Positions 24,801-34,205 of a stretch of DNA of 56,837 bases are shown here, piece after piece. The stretch is from Ophiosphaerella korrae (lineage: Eukaryota; Ascomycota; Dothideomycetes; Pleosporales; Phaeosphaeriaceae): contig JALNQF010000264.1 of NCBI GenBank assembly GCA_028456385.1, positions 1 through 56,837 on the forward strand. Reading direction: 5' to 3'. Numbering within the stretch: the stretch's first letter is position 1; the number at the start of each line of letters is the position of its first letter. The notes beneath the pieces were generated by a model, which did no database searches, was not told the DNA's origin, and saw nothing but the letters and a program-made list of their open reading frames with translations. Position numbers and translations under genes: made by a program.

Positions 24801-27331
24801 AAGAAGGTAATAAATAGAAAATAGTATTTAGAATATAATAGGGATTATATAAATATTTAGTTATACTATTTAGCTTAATAAATATACTAGTAGTATTCTA
24901 AGAAAGGATTAATATAGTACTAAGAGAGTACTTAGATATATTTATATTTGTATACTTAGACAATATCCTTATATTCTTAGAAATAGAAGAAGAATACGTA
25001 TAATATATATACAAGGTACTAGAAAAGCTAGTAGAAGCTAAAATATTTCTTAAAATAAGAAAATGCGAGTTCTATATAAAGGAAATAGATTTCCTAAGGT
25101 TTATTATAGAACTAGGAAAGATTAAGATTAATCTAGAAAAGATTAAGTTAATTAACAAATAGCTAACACTAAGAAACCTAAAAGAAGTACAATAGTTTTA
25201 TAAACTAGCTAACTTTTATAAGAAGTTAATAGTAAGATAGTCTAAAGATATAGAACCTATTATAAACTTTATAAAAAAAGATACGCTATTTAAATAGATA
25301 AAAGAATGCAATAAAGTATTTAAAAAGATTAAGAGGAAGTTTATAGAGAACCTAGTTATTAGAATATATAACCTAGACCTACTAGTAATAGTAAAAATAG
25401 ACGTATCTAACTTAGTCTATAGAATAGTACTAATATAGGAAGACCTAGAGACTAAAAAAGAATACTTAGTTAAGTACTTCTCTAAGAAAATAAAGATAGT
25501 AGAACTTAACTACCTAATCTATAATAAAGAGATACTAGTAATCTATAAAGTATTTAAGTAATAGAGAGTATATTTATAAGAAGTAAAATACTAGACAAAG
25601 GTCTATATAGACTATAAGAACCTTATAGGATTTATAATAAATAAAGAATTATTATAACACTATATAAGATAGTAGGAATACTTATTAACCTTTAATATAG
25701 AAATTATATATACAAAAGGGAAAGATAATTAATTTATAGATACTCTTAGTAGAAGACTAGACTTACAAGAAAAAATAAGTACAACTAGTATAGTTTTAGT
25801 TAAAAACAAAGAAAGATACTTAGTCCTAAATATACCTAAGATAGCTATAATACTTAAGAGAAAGAGTAATAAGCTAGAAGAATAGATTTAGAAAACAACG
25901 CAAGAAGCATCTAAAGAGATAAAAAAACTAGAAATCTAAAAAGGATTTATATAAGCTTATAGAAGAATATATATTCTAAGGAAGATTTAGAGAGAATTTA
26001 TATAGTAATTTTACAAACTACTAGTATATAGTTACTAAGGTATTAAGAAAATATTAGATAGACTACTATAAGACTACTATATCCTAAAAGTAAGATAATT
26101 AGTAATAGAAGTACTATAAAACTATATAGAATACTAGAGAAATAAATATAGTAGATACGTACTATATAGAATACTACAACTAGTAGAAATATTAGAATAA
26201 CTATAGGGAGTTATTATAATAGACTTTATTATAAAGTTACTAAAGTCTAAAGACCTAATATTAGAGGTTAAGTATAATAGAATCTTAATAATAGTAGATA
26301 AACTTATAAAGTACTTATACTTTAGACTATATAAAGAAAAAAGTAGGATAGAGGTTACTATATACTAAGTTCTAGGAACTATAATTAGTTAATATAGACT
26401 ACTAGATAAAATTATTATAGATAGAGACGTACGATTTATATTAAAACTATAGAGAATAATAATAGTATAATTAAGAATTAAATATACAATATCTATAGTA
26501 TATTACCTATAAATAGATAGATAGTTAGAACAAATAAATTAGATAGTAGAATAATACCTAAGATACTACTTTAATTATAACTAGAATAATTAGGTATAGC
26601 TACTACCTATAGCATAACTAGCATATAATAGCGTAAAGAATATAGTAATAAGAGTATTACTCTTTTTTATAAACTATAGATTCGAGCCTAATATATACTA
26701 GATACTAAGAAATTAAATATCTTAGTCTCTAAAAAGAGAAAACTTCGCTAATAGACTTAAAGATATATATAATTAACTAAGATAGGATGTAGAATTCCTA
26801 TATAATTAAATAGTAAAGTACTACAATAGAAAGTATAAGAAGGGACCTTAATTTAGAGAGAGAGAAAAAGTATAGTTAGTATAAAAAAATATTAAGAGTA
26901 AATAACTAAGTTTAAAACTAGACTACGTTAAGATAAAACTATATAAAATTAAGAAAGAAGTTATACTAGTTATATTTAAACTAAAGCTACTAAATAAAAT
27001 AAAGATATACTTAACTTTCTACGTAGTACTACTTAAGATAGTACTATAAAACGTAGAACTACTAGTATATAAAGTAGATACGTATAGAGAATAAGAAGAA
27101 TAAGAAGTTAAGAAAATCCTAGTATACTAGTTCTATAATAGTAGAAATTATTATATAGTAGAATAGATAAGTATAGACAAAAAAAGTTAACTATAAGAAA
27201 AGATATAGGAACTAGAAGATAATCTTAATTACTTTAAGAAACTAAAAGACTTCTAAAGTTAAAACCCTCTAGAGTACTTTATAGTAAACTAAGAAAATTA
27301 GTACTACTAGCGCTAAATAGAGAGGTGTTAA
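21830..27331 (+). pseudogene. Gyp-1 gag-pol (broken)
   Basis: One frame of about 1834 codons. The proposed start is 21830, where ATA replaces ATG in front of VESLTK. The Gag capsid segment reads PIFKKFDRIREKLRPF and FRSYKYFTKQIRV. Zinc knuckle 1 is at 22739-22780 and knuckle 2 at 22808-22849, with most Cys/His now Tyr. The RT N-terminus begins near 24602 (VAYKLIFIDKK, then RPYIDF). KLDI*NAYY*IRIKEG carries two stops at Trp/Gln sites. The active-site YLDD is YLDN at 24953-24964. Integrase zinc-binding and core regions follow (about 26020-26700), then a chromodomain (about 27100-27265) and a stop near 27329. All the domains needed for retrotransposition are present but broken by dozens of TAG/TAA. 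Confidence 0.92.
22739..22849 (+). pseudogene. Gyp-1 nucleocapsid: two RIP-mutated CCHC zinc knuckles
   Basis: Both 14-residue knuckles are in the gag-pol frame. The first reads YFNCSKLGYYVKDY and the second YYKYRKPRHFIKDY. They fit C-x2-C-x4-H-x4-C with most Cys and His replaced by Tyr (TGY and CAY to TAY), the exact RIP outcome. One Cys in the first and the His in the second survive. In Gyp-2A and 2B all these positions are Tyr, another sign that Gyp-1 is less mutated. Such knuckles package the RNA genome. Confidence 0.9.
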
Positions 27332-27569
27332 GAACACCTAATGTAGTAAGAGCTAGCACAGCCTAAACTATATCCTTAAAGTCTATCTCGGCCTCTAAAG
27401 TACAAGACTATTTAGATAATTTAGCGTTATTATACGCCTTTATCTTATAAAGACGCTTAATACAAGAATAAAAATCTACTAGCTTATAAAGAGTTAGCTT
27501 ATACTTAGCCTTAGCCTCTATAAGCTATAATAATAGTATCTCTTAAGCCTAGTTAACAGCTCGCCCTAT
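27249..27569 (-). pseudogene. Conserved antisense frame of Gyp-1 (aORF), broken
   Basis: Minus-strand frame from an ATA (likely former ATG) at 27569, reading IGRAVN, then LIEAKAKYK, LYKIKAYNNAKLSK, TLEAEIDF and STLEGFNF. Interruptions are only TAA/TAG. It has 238 bp beyond the pol stop and then overlaps pol. The amino-acid pattern follows that of Gyp-2A/B/C although the two families differ in the central LTR. A segment from KLTLYKLV to CIKRLYKIK differs in wording but not in length class. It would need a promoter in the 3' LTR on the opposite strand or an internal one. No function is recognised. The alternative is noncoding conservation. Confidence 0.45.
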
Positions 27570-27895
27570 ATAATTTAGTAAGAAGAGACTATATAGAAAT
27601 TAAATACTTACACTCTATAAGAGAAATACTAGATAGTATATACTTATATTAAATATTAGCTAGGATATACTTGTTGTAGTATTTACTATCCTTTAAAGAT
27701 ATAAGATAAGTAAGTTTTAATTAAGTATAATAGGCGCAAGGAAATATTTTAACCCTAATATAAGTAACACGAGTAATAAGAAGAAGCTTATTATAATTAG
27801 AATATAAAGATATAGAGAATAATAAAGAACTAGAGATAAATAAAGAAACTAGACTAATAACCTTAGGCCTAAGATAGAGAAATAAGAACCTATCT
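27332..27895 (+). other. Gyp-1 post-pol region
   Basis: About 560 bp between the pol stop and the polypurine tract with no open sense frame. It contains the bulk of the antisense frame (to 27569) and then about 320 bp in which I see nothing further. The region is long for a chromovirus 3' UTR and is matched in position and length in Gyp-2A, 2B and 2C. Confidence 0.6.
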
Positions 27896-27909
27896 AAAGA
27901 GGAGAATAG
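27896..27909 (+). other. Gyp-1 polypurine tract
   Basis: AAAGAGGAGAATAG, interrupted by a single T, abuts the 3' LTR. It is the expected primer site for plus-strand DNA synthesis. The corresponding tracts are 45311-45324 in Gyp-2B, 47342-47355 in Gyp-2A and 6926-6939 (minus) in Gyp-2C. Confidence 0.85.
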
Positions 27910-28404
27910 TGTTACAGCTATAATAAGAGAAAACTAATTTAAGCTAATTAGCTTTACTATAGATAACGACAATATATATAATCTATAGGAAAATCAGTTA
28001 GACTAAGAAACTAACTATAATAGAGATACGTAACAAATTTGTAATTTACAATCTTAGTAAATATAAAGTATAAAGCTAAGTACGTAATAAATTCGTAATT
28101 TACAATCTTAGTAAATATAAAGTATAAAGCTAAGTATATAATAAATTTATAATTCGCGATCTTAGTAAATACAAAGTACGAAGCTAGCTAAGAGGTATAG
28201 GTATATAGTTAGTAAGATGTATATTATTAGGATAGTATTAGTAATTTAATCCTTTAACTATAGAACGCTAATACAAGATAGTTATAAAACATCTTCTATT
28301 GTTTATAGTTATTATAGATTATAACCTAAGCTTTTACTATTAACTTATAATCTACTAATACCTCTTAGGTACTAGGAAGTTAACCCTAGTAATAACCTAT
28401 TACA
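27910..28404 (+). repeat. Gyp-1 3' LTR
   Basis: 495 bp, exactly the length of the 5' LTR, with TG...CA ends intact. It contains the same three 54-bp repeats (28029-28190). It differs from the 5' LTR by scattered transitions, mostly sites where one copy has C and the other T, or G and A, which is RIP acting after insertion. Confidence 0.95.
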
Positions 28405-28409
28405 TACTT
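28405..28409. repeat. TSD TACTT, right copy, of Gyp-1
   Basis: Exact match to 21269-21273. Confidence 0.95.
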
Positions 28410-29484
28410 ATTTAGTAGTAAAATCTTTTTATATAGTAAAAAAAAAAAAAGAAGTACTTATATTATAAGAATTTATAGAAAAATCTATATAATTAAGTAA
28501 TAGGTATTTTTAAGACTATATACTAGCTAAATATTATTCTACTAAGTATTAATACTAATAGGTTATAGCTTATAAATATAAGTTTTTACTAAAATTTTAC
28601 TTTTATATCTTTTACTTAATATTTACTCTTTAATTACTTAGAATTATATATAACTTTACTATATTATTTTAATTATATATATCTAACTTATACAAAAAAA
28701 TAGGAGAAAAAAATACTAAAAATAATTTTTTTTTAATCTTTAAAGTTAGCTATAAAAAAATTATTAAAATAGTTTAAATCTTAGCTTTTATTTACTTTAT
28801 ACTTAAAAATTATAGTATACTAAAATAAAGACTTTAAAATTTTATTTAAGATTTATATTTACTTATATTATTAGTTATTTTATATATAGAGTTTTTACTA
28901 GTAAAAAACTATAACTTTTTTTAAGCTTTTTTTTTATATTACCTTTTAATATTATAGAGTTATAATTTAAAGTAAATCTAATATACTATATAAGTATATA
29001 TAATACTTAATACTTATAGAAAAAGTAAAGTAATTATTATTTTCTTTTATATAATATAGTTTATAAGTAAGTTATATATATAAGTAAGTTATATACTCTA
29101 CTATCTTAATAATATAATAAAAGAGAAAGTATATATTTATATAATAAATTAAGTAGTAGCTTTTTTATTTTTTTTATATATATTTAAGTTATACCTTGTT
29201 TTTTTATACTTTTTATAGTATATATAAGCTTAGTAACTTAAGCTTAAATACTACTTACTTTTACGCTATTTATAATTAATCTAGTAATTAGCTTTTAGTT
29301 AAGTAATTATATCTTCTTTTTATCTCTTTATTAAAACTTTTTTTTTTAAATCTACTTCTTTTTTTATAATTTATACTTACTAGTTACTTTATTAGTATTT
29401 TTAAAACTAAAAATCTAATTATATATAAACTTAACTTCTAGTATTATTATATAAGCTTTCTTTTAAAGTTAATTAACTACGTTA
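28410..29484. other. Unassigned, extremely AT-rich sequence right of Gyp-1
   Basis: The continuation of 19831-21268 before the Gyp-1 insertion. The plus strand has readable stretches rich in Leu/Ile/Tyr/Phe/Lys around 28560-28970, but no motif I recognise. A 13-base A run sits at about 28439. No LTR, inverted termini or RNA gene is visible. Confidence 0.4.
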
Positions 29485-29852
29485 ATTATAAGAAAGTTAC
29501 TTACTATTAATTATATATAATTTCTTAAGAGAAGTACTAGTAAATTAGAAGATAATAACTAAAGCTTATATAGTAATTATATAATAACTATAAATAATAA
29601 TAAATTTATATATATAATATTAAGTATTAGCGTTCTTAGTTAGAGATTATATTACTACTAACTATATACTTTTATTTTATACTTAATTTATAGTATAACT
29701 TTATATATTATTTTAATTTTTTACTCTATTATATATCTTAATTATAAGTTATTTTCTAATCTAAGTTATTACTTTACTTATCTAATACTTTATTATTACT
29801 TAAGTTAAAATAAATTAGCTTTATTATTATTTCCTTTATTATATCTATAATA
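29485..29852 (-). repeat. Gyp-G 3' LTR (decayed, left end approximate)
   Basis: Reverse-oriented Gyp-2-type LTR of about 370 bp. AAAGCTTATA, TAAGTATTAGCG and the final AAGTTATTACTTTACTTA and CTATAATA segments follow the Gyp-2C and Gyp-I LTRs. The left end is uncertain by about 10 bp because the terminal bases have diverged. The right end at 29852 is followed by a pyrimidine-rich tract and Gyp-2-like internal sequence, which makes it the 3' LTR of a minus-strand element. Confidence 0.7.
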
Positions 29853-30682
29853 TAATTCTTTTCTTTAAGTAAGTTTTTCTTTTCTTTTCTTAAAGCTAAA
29901 GTTATTAATTTTATTTTTTTATTAATATAAAGTTCTTTATTTTTTTTCTTATACTTATAAAATCTACTCTTTATTATCTATAGTAAGTAGATTATATATT
30001 ATATAATAGTATTAAAATATTTTTCTACTTTTATTACTAATTACTTAAAATTAAATCTATTTATTATATTTCTATAAATAATAATTAAGCCTATAAGCTA
30101 TATAACTATATTAATATTTATAGTTTATATAATATTTCTAGAGTTTTTATAGCTAAATATAAGTATATTATAGTTACTTTTATATTTAAGCTAAGTAATA
30201 ATAAAGAAAGCTATTAACTATATAAAAAAGAAATTACTATTAGAAATTATAAAAGCTTAAGCTAAGTATAATTAGATTCTAAGTATATAAGTAGAAAATT
30301 ATATATATTTAGTATATATTTAGAAAATAAAAGTATATAATAATAAAAAGTTAACTATATAGTTAAAAGCTTTTAAAACTAAGTTTATCTTAGAAAAAGC
30401 TATTAAATTTTCTTTAGCTTTTCTCTTAATATATATTCTATATACTTCTTTATTTATTACTAGTAGTATAAGAATTTTTAGTTTACTACTAAGTAGTTTA
30501 AAAGATTTTAACTTTAGTAGTCTTTTAGTTTCTATATATTTTTTTATAGTTATTTTTTTTTATCTATACTTATTAATTTTACTAATTAGTAGTTTTTTCT
30601 TTTATAGAACTAGTATTATAAAAAATTTTTAACTTTTTATTTTTTTTATTTTTTATATATATCTACTTTATATATTAGTAGC
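29853..30682 (-). mobile_element. Gyp-G internal fragment (3' end of a minus-strand Gyp-2-type element)
   Basis: Follows the internal sequence next to the 3' LTR of Gyp-2C (6926 onward) up to about 30682, where the similarity stops abruptly at ATATTAGTAG. It includes the antisense-frame region on the plus strand (about 30190-30520, ending in the counterpart of GFNF). The rest of pol and the 5' LTR are absent here, so the element was truncated by a deletion or a later insertion. More diverged and AT-rich than Gyp-2A/B/C. Confidence 0.7.
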
Positions 30683-32689
30683 TTATAAAAAGTATTTAGT
30701 AAAAGTTAGATATAATAAAATAATAAGTATATTAATAAAGTAAAATAAATCTTTAAAAGATTTATAAGCTTATAAAAGTATTTATATATCTAAAAAGTAT
30801 ATATAATTTTAACTAATTTTAAAAATAATTTTAAAAGTACTTAAAGAGCTTAAAAAGAAGTTTAAAAAAAAAAGCTTAAAGAAAAGTTTTAAGTAAAAGA
30901 AAAGTACTTATAATAATAACTTCTTTTTTTCTTATACTATATCTTAAAGTATAGAGCTTTAGACTTTTAAGTATATATAGTATTTAATTTTATTTAGTTA
31001 TCTAGTTTTAGAGCTACTCTATTAGCTATTTATAACTAAACTTATTTTATATTACTAGATTAAATATAATTAAAAAGAAGTATAGTATATATATTAGATA
31101 CTTATAGTAAGCCTAGAGCTAGTTTATAGCTAACTAAAGGTTACTTAAAAGTACTTATAATACTAAGTTCTTAGTACTTAAGTTTAAGATTTATTATATA
31201 ATAGCTATTATACTATAATTATAGAGTTTACTTATTAGATTAGTACCTAGGAACTAGACTACTCTACTAGAACTCTAAGTAAAGCCTAAAAGCTACTCTC
31301 TATTTATAGTATACTACTAATTCTTTAAAATATAAAGTTATAATATATTTTTAATAAAATTTATAGTATATTATAAACTATTTTATATTATTATATTTTT
31401 ATTTAAAGTAAAATTATAGTCTAATTTATAGTAATTATAAGCTTAGGTTTTAACTTAAAAAGTATTATATTTAAATTACTTAATAGTTCTAAGTAAATAA
31501 AGTTATACTTTTACCTATTAAATATAAAGTAGTTTACTACTACTTTAGTACTAGTATATTAGAGTTACTTAAAAGAAAATATAAAAGATCTACTTCTTTT
31601 AGTTACTTTATCTTTTTATTTTTATTACTTTTTATTTTTTATTACTTACTATATTATTTACTATATATTCTTTAGTTTCTAATAAAGCTATCTTTAACTA
31701 TATTTATACTCTTACTAAAAACTTTACTACTTAGCTTAATCTAGTATAGTTTTAGTATATAGCTTATTTTAAAAGCTTTATAACTTCTAGTAAATCTAAC
31801 TCTAATAGTAATTTTAAGAGCTTTATAATAACTATTTATAAAGAGTAGTACTATCTTTATAGTAGTAACTTTAGTATATATAATACTTATAAAAGAGCTT
31901 ATAAAAGTAAATATATTTTAGTAAGTACTTTACTTTCTTAGTTTAATTTAATACTAATTTACCTAAGTACTACTAGAGTTTTATTATACTATTAACGTTT
32001 TTAAGTATATTATTATATTTACTAACTATTAATATAACTATACTACTATTATAGTTAAATATAAAGATATAACCTTTAATAAAGTTTTTAATAAGCTTAC
32101 TAATAATACTTATACTTACTAAAGTAAAGCCTAAGTATATATTAAGAAGTTAGTAGAAGCTTTTAATAGTTATAATTAAGCTCTTACTTATAAGAAGAAA
32201 AAGCTTAGTAGTAATAAAGTATTTTAGTATAATACTTACTAAGTTTTATATAAGTATAACTTTAAACGTTATAAAGTAAGTTCTTTTTTTTCTTTTTAAT
32301 TACTAAGCTAATCTTAATATATAGCTTAGTTTAGAGCCTATAAGCTAAACTACTACTACTAATATTATAGTTAATAAAGCTATTAAAAAAAGTTTTAGAT
32401 ATACTAGTTTTATAATAGTATAAAAGAAGTACTAGTACTACTATAAAAATATACTAGATATAAAGCTAGTAAGTAGTCTATTTTTATTACTAACTAAGCT
32501 TTTATATTTACTTATAAACTCTTTAAACTTAAGTTTATATTTAAATTTAATACTTAATATACTAGAGTATAATAATTTTAAGTAGAGTAGTTTTCTTTAA
32601 AGAAATAGTATACTTTTTTAAACTTATACTTTATTATAAAAATTACCTTTTAAATTACTTCTTAGATTTTTTTTTATTAATTATCTTTT
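30683..32689. other. Unassigned 2-kb region between Gyp-G and Gyp-J
   Basis: Slightly less AT-rich than its surroundings and without LTR similarity. The plus strand has long readable frames broken only by TAA/TAG, for example about 30950-31330 and 31980-32560. The latter contains KAQVYIKKLVEAFNSYN and LYKYNFKRYKVSS. I recognise no family. It could be the 3' end of Gyp-J with its LTR, a DNA-transposon remnant, or a RIP-mutated duplicated host gene. Confidence 0.4.
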
Positions 32690-33710
32690 TTAAAAGTAGC
32701 TTTAAGCTTTTTTAAAAGTACTTACTATAGTAAATTTTTTATATTCTTTTAATATAGCTATATAATAGTATAAGTTACTAAATTACTTTTAAGTAACTTC
32801 TTTTATAAATTAGCCTAGTTATTTAATTAAGTACTTTTTTTTTTTACTTTTTATATCTTTATTATCTAAAATTCTTTTAACTTTATAGTAGTCTTTTAAC
32901 GTAATATTTTTTAGGATTTAGATATTACTTTATTAAAAATTTACTTATAGTAATAGTATATACTATATTTCTAATAGAGATATATTAAATATAAGATATA
33001 TTTAAGCTATTAATAGAAGAAAGTTAAGCTTATATACTAGTTTACTTTTTTTTTTTAGTAATTAAAAATAGTTTAAGATATTATATATTAAATTTCTTAA
33101 ATAAGTAGTATATAGTAATATTCTTTAATTTTAGTATTACTTCTTTACTTTTAGTAAAGTACTTATTTTCTTTTTTTATATTATACTATTTCTTAATATA
33201 AGTATAGGTATACTAAAGACTTACTTTTACTACTTTTTATATTTTAGCTTATTAATTAAAGTATCTTATAACTTACTACTTAAGTACTAAAACCTTTTTA
33301 TATTTATTCTATTAAAAGTCTAGTTACTTTAGCTAATATTTATTAGAAATACTATTAAATCCTTTAGGATCTATACTAAATACTACGCGTATAAAGCTTT
33401 AGCTATATCCTAAATACTTTTTTAATATATAAGTATACTCTATATATAAAAGTAATAATACCTAGTTATTTTACTAGTAATTTATATAGATCCTTAAGTA
33501 TATTTCTAATTCTTAGTTCTATATTTTAGTTTACTTATCTATTTATAAGTAAAAAGCTATACTTAATTAATAATTAATTTTAAAGTAATAGTATATATTA
33601 GACTAGAATTAGCTTATAAAGATAGACTCTTTATCTAATAGTAAAGTATATAGAAGACTTTACTTTAAAAAGTATTAATTTATTAATAAATTAGCTATTT
33701 TTTATACTAT
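32690..33710 (-). pseudogene. Gyp-J integrase C-terminal half and chromodomain (broken)
   Basis: Minus-strand continuation of the integrase cut by Gyp-2A. From 33710 downward it reads ELANLLINRLILFKV, LQINYQLSIAF, a DRQTKIQN-like segment, then ALGYSP-like residues near 33400. Next comes a GPF-type C-terminal domain (SKLVYKLNF about 33030, then QIYLIFNIF). A chromodomain-like end follows: PNPKEYYVKRLLQS about 32900, then YLIK*LG about 32800, where chromodomains have YLVKW-x-G. So Gyp-J is a third chromovirus family. It is dead through RIP stops and the Gyp-2A insertion. Confidence 0.75.
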
Positions 33711-33715
33711 AATTA
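33711..33715. repeat. TSD AATTA, left copy, of Gyp-2A
   Basis: Exact match to 47785-47789, just outside the two outer LTRs of Gyp-2A. Confidence 0.92.
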
Positions 33716-34144
33716 TATTATAGGTGTAATAGAGGAAATCAAGATAGAACTAATTAGTCTTAACTTAGATACTAACAAAGTATAAGATAAGTAAAGTAAT
33801 AACTTTAATTAGGAGACTATATATAATTAGGATACTTAGAGAAATCTATAATCTATAGATTCTTAGTATCTATAGATTATAGATTAAGATAATCTATAAT
33901 TTATTAGTCTTAGTAACTATAGATTATAGATTACAATAAGTATATAGTTAATAGGATGTATATTATTAGAATAATATTAGTAATTTAATCTTTTAACTAT
34001 AGAACGCTAATACAAGATAGTTACAAAATATCTTTTATTATTTATAGTTATTATAGATTATAATATAAGCTTTTGTTATTACTTTGTAATCTACTAACTT
34101 CTTTAAAATAAGTACCTATAGTTAATAACAAGTAACCTATAACA
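33716..34144 (+). repeat. Gyp-2A 5' LTR
   Basis: 429 bp. This copy keeps the CCTATAACA end and several CA/TG (GGTGTAATAG, ATACAAGATAG, GGATGTAT), so it is one of the less mutated Gyp-2 LTRs. Its centre (about 33845-33935) is a cluster of inverted repeats built on ATCTATAATC / GATTATAGAT. Confidence 0.93.
33845..33935. repeat. Inverted-repeat cluster in the Gyp-2 LTR
   Basis: Several copies in both orientations of an ATCTATAATC / GATTATAGAT word within about 90 bp, able to pair into hairpins. The same cluster occurs in every Gyp-2 LTR (for example 38850-38940, 45450-45545, 47480-47575). It replaces the 54-bp tandem repeats of Gyp-1. It is largely lost in the solo LTR and Gyp-G. Its role in U3 (protein binding or transcript structure) is inference. 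Confidence 0.8.
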
Positions 34145-34205
34145 CTTTACTAATTTAGTTATTATAAAAAGTAAAGCGTAAGTAGCGCATAGTCTAGCTA
34201 ATATA

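Larger units (their letters stand above)
21274..28404 (+). mobile_element. Gyp-1: complete RIP-mutated chromovirus, youngest in the window
   Basis: 7131-bp plus-strand Ty3/gypsy element with two 495-bp LTRs, intact TG...CA ends and an exact 5-bp TSD (TACTT). Order: 5' LTR, leader, one gag-pol frame (21830-27331), a 578-bp 3' region with an antisense frame, polypurine tract (27896-27909), 3' LTR. It keeps far more CA dinucleotides than any other element here, for example about 16 CA against 3 TG in the first 560 bp by hand count. It is therefore the least mutated, and by inference the latest, insertion. Its gag-pol is close to the Gyp-2 family but the central part of its LTR is different. Confidence 0.95.

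Noticed and set aside
33845..33935. CRISPR-like array or attachment site because of repeated ATCTATAATC words
   Set aside because: The words occur in both orientations with irregular spacing and lie inside LTRs that recur across the window. There are no spacers of constant length and no cas genes.
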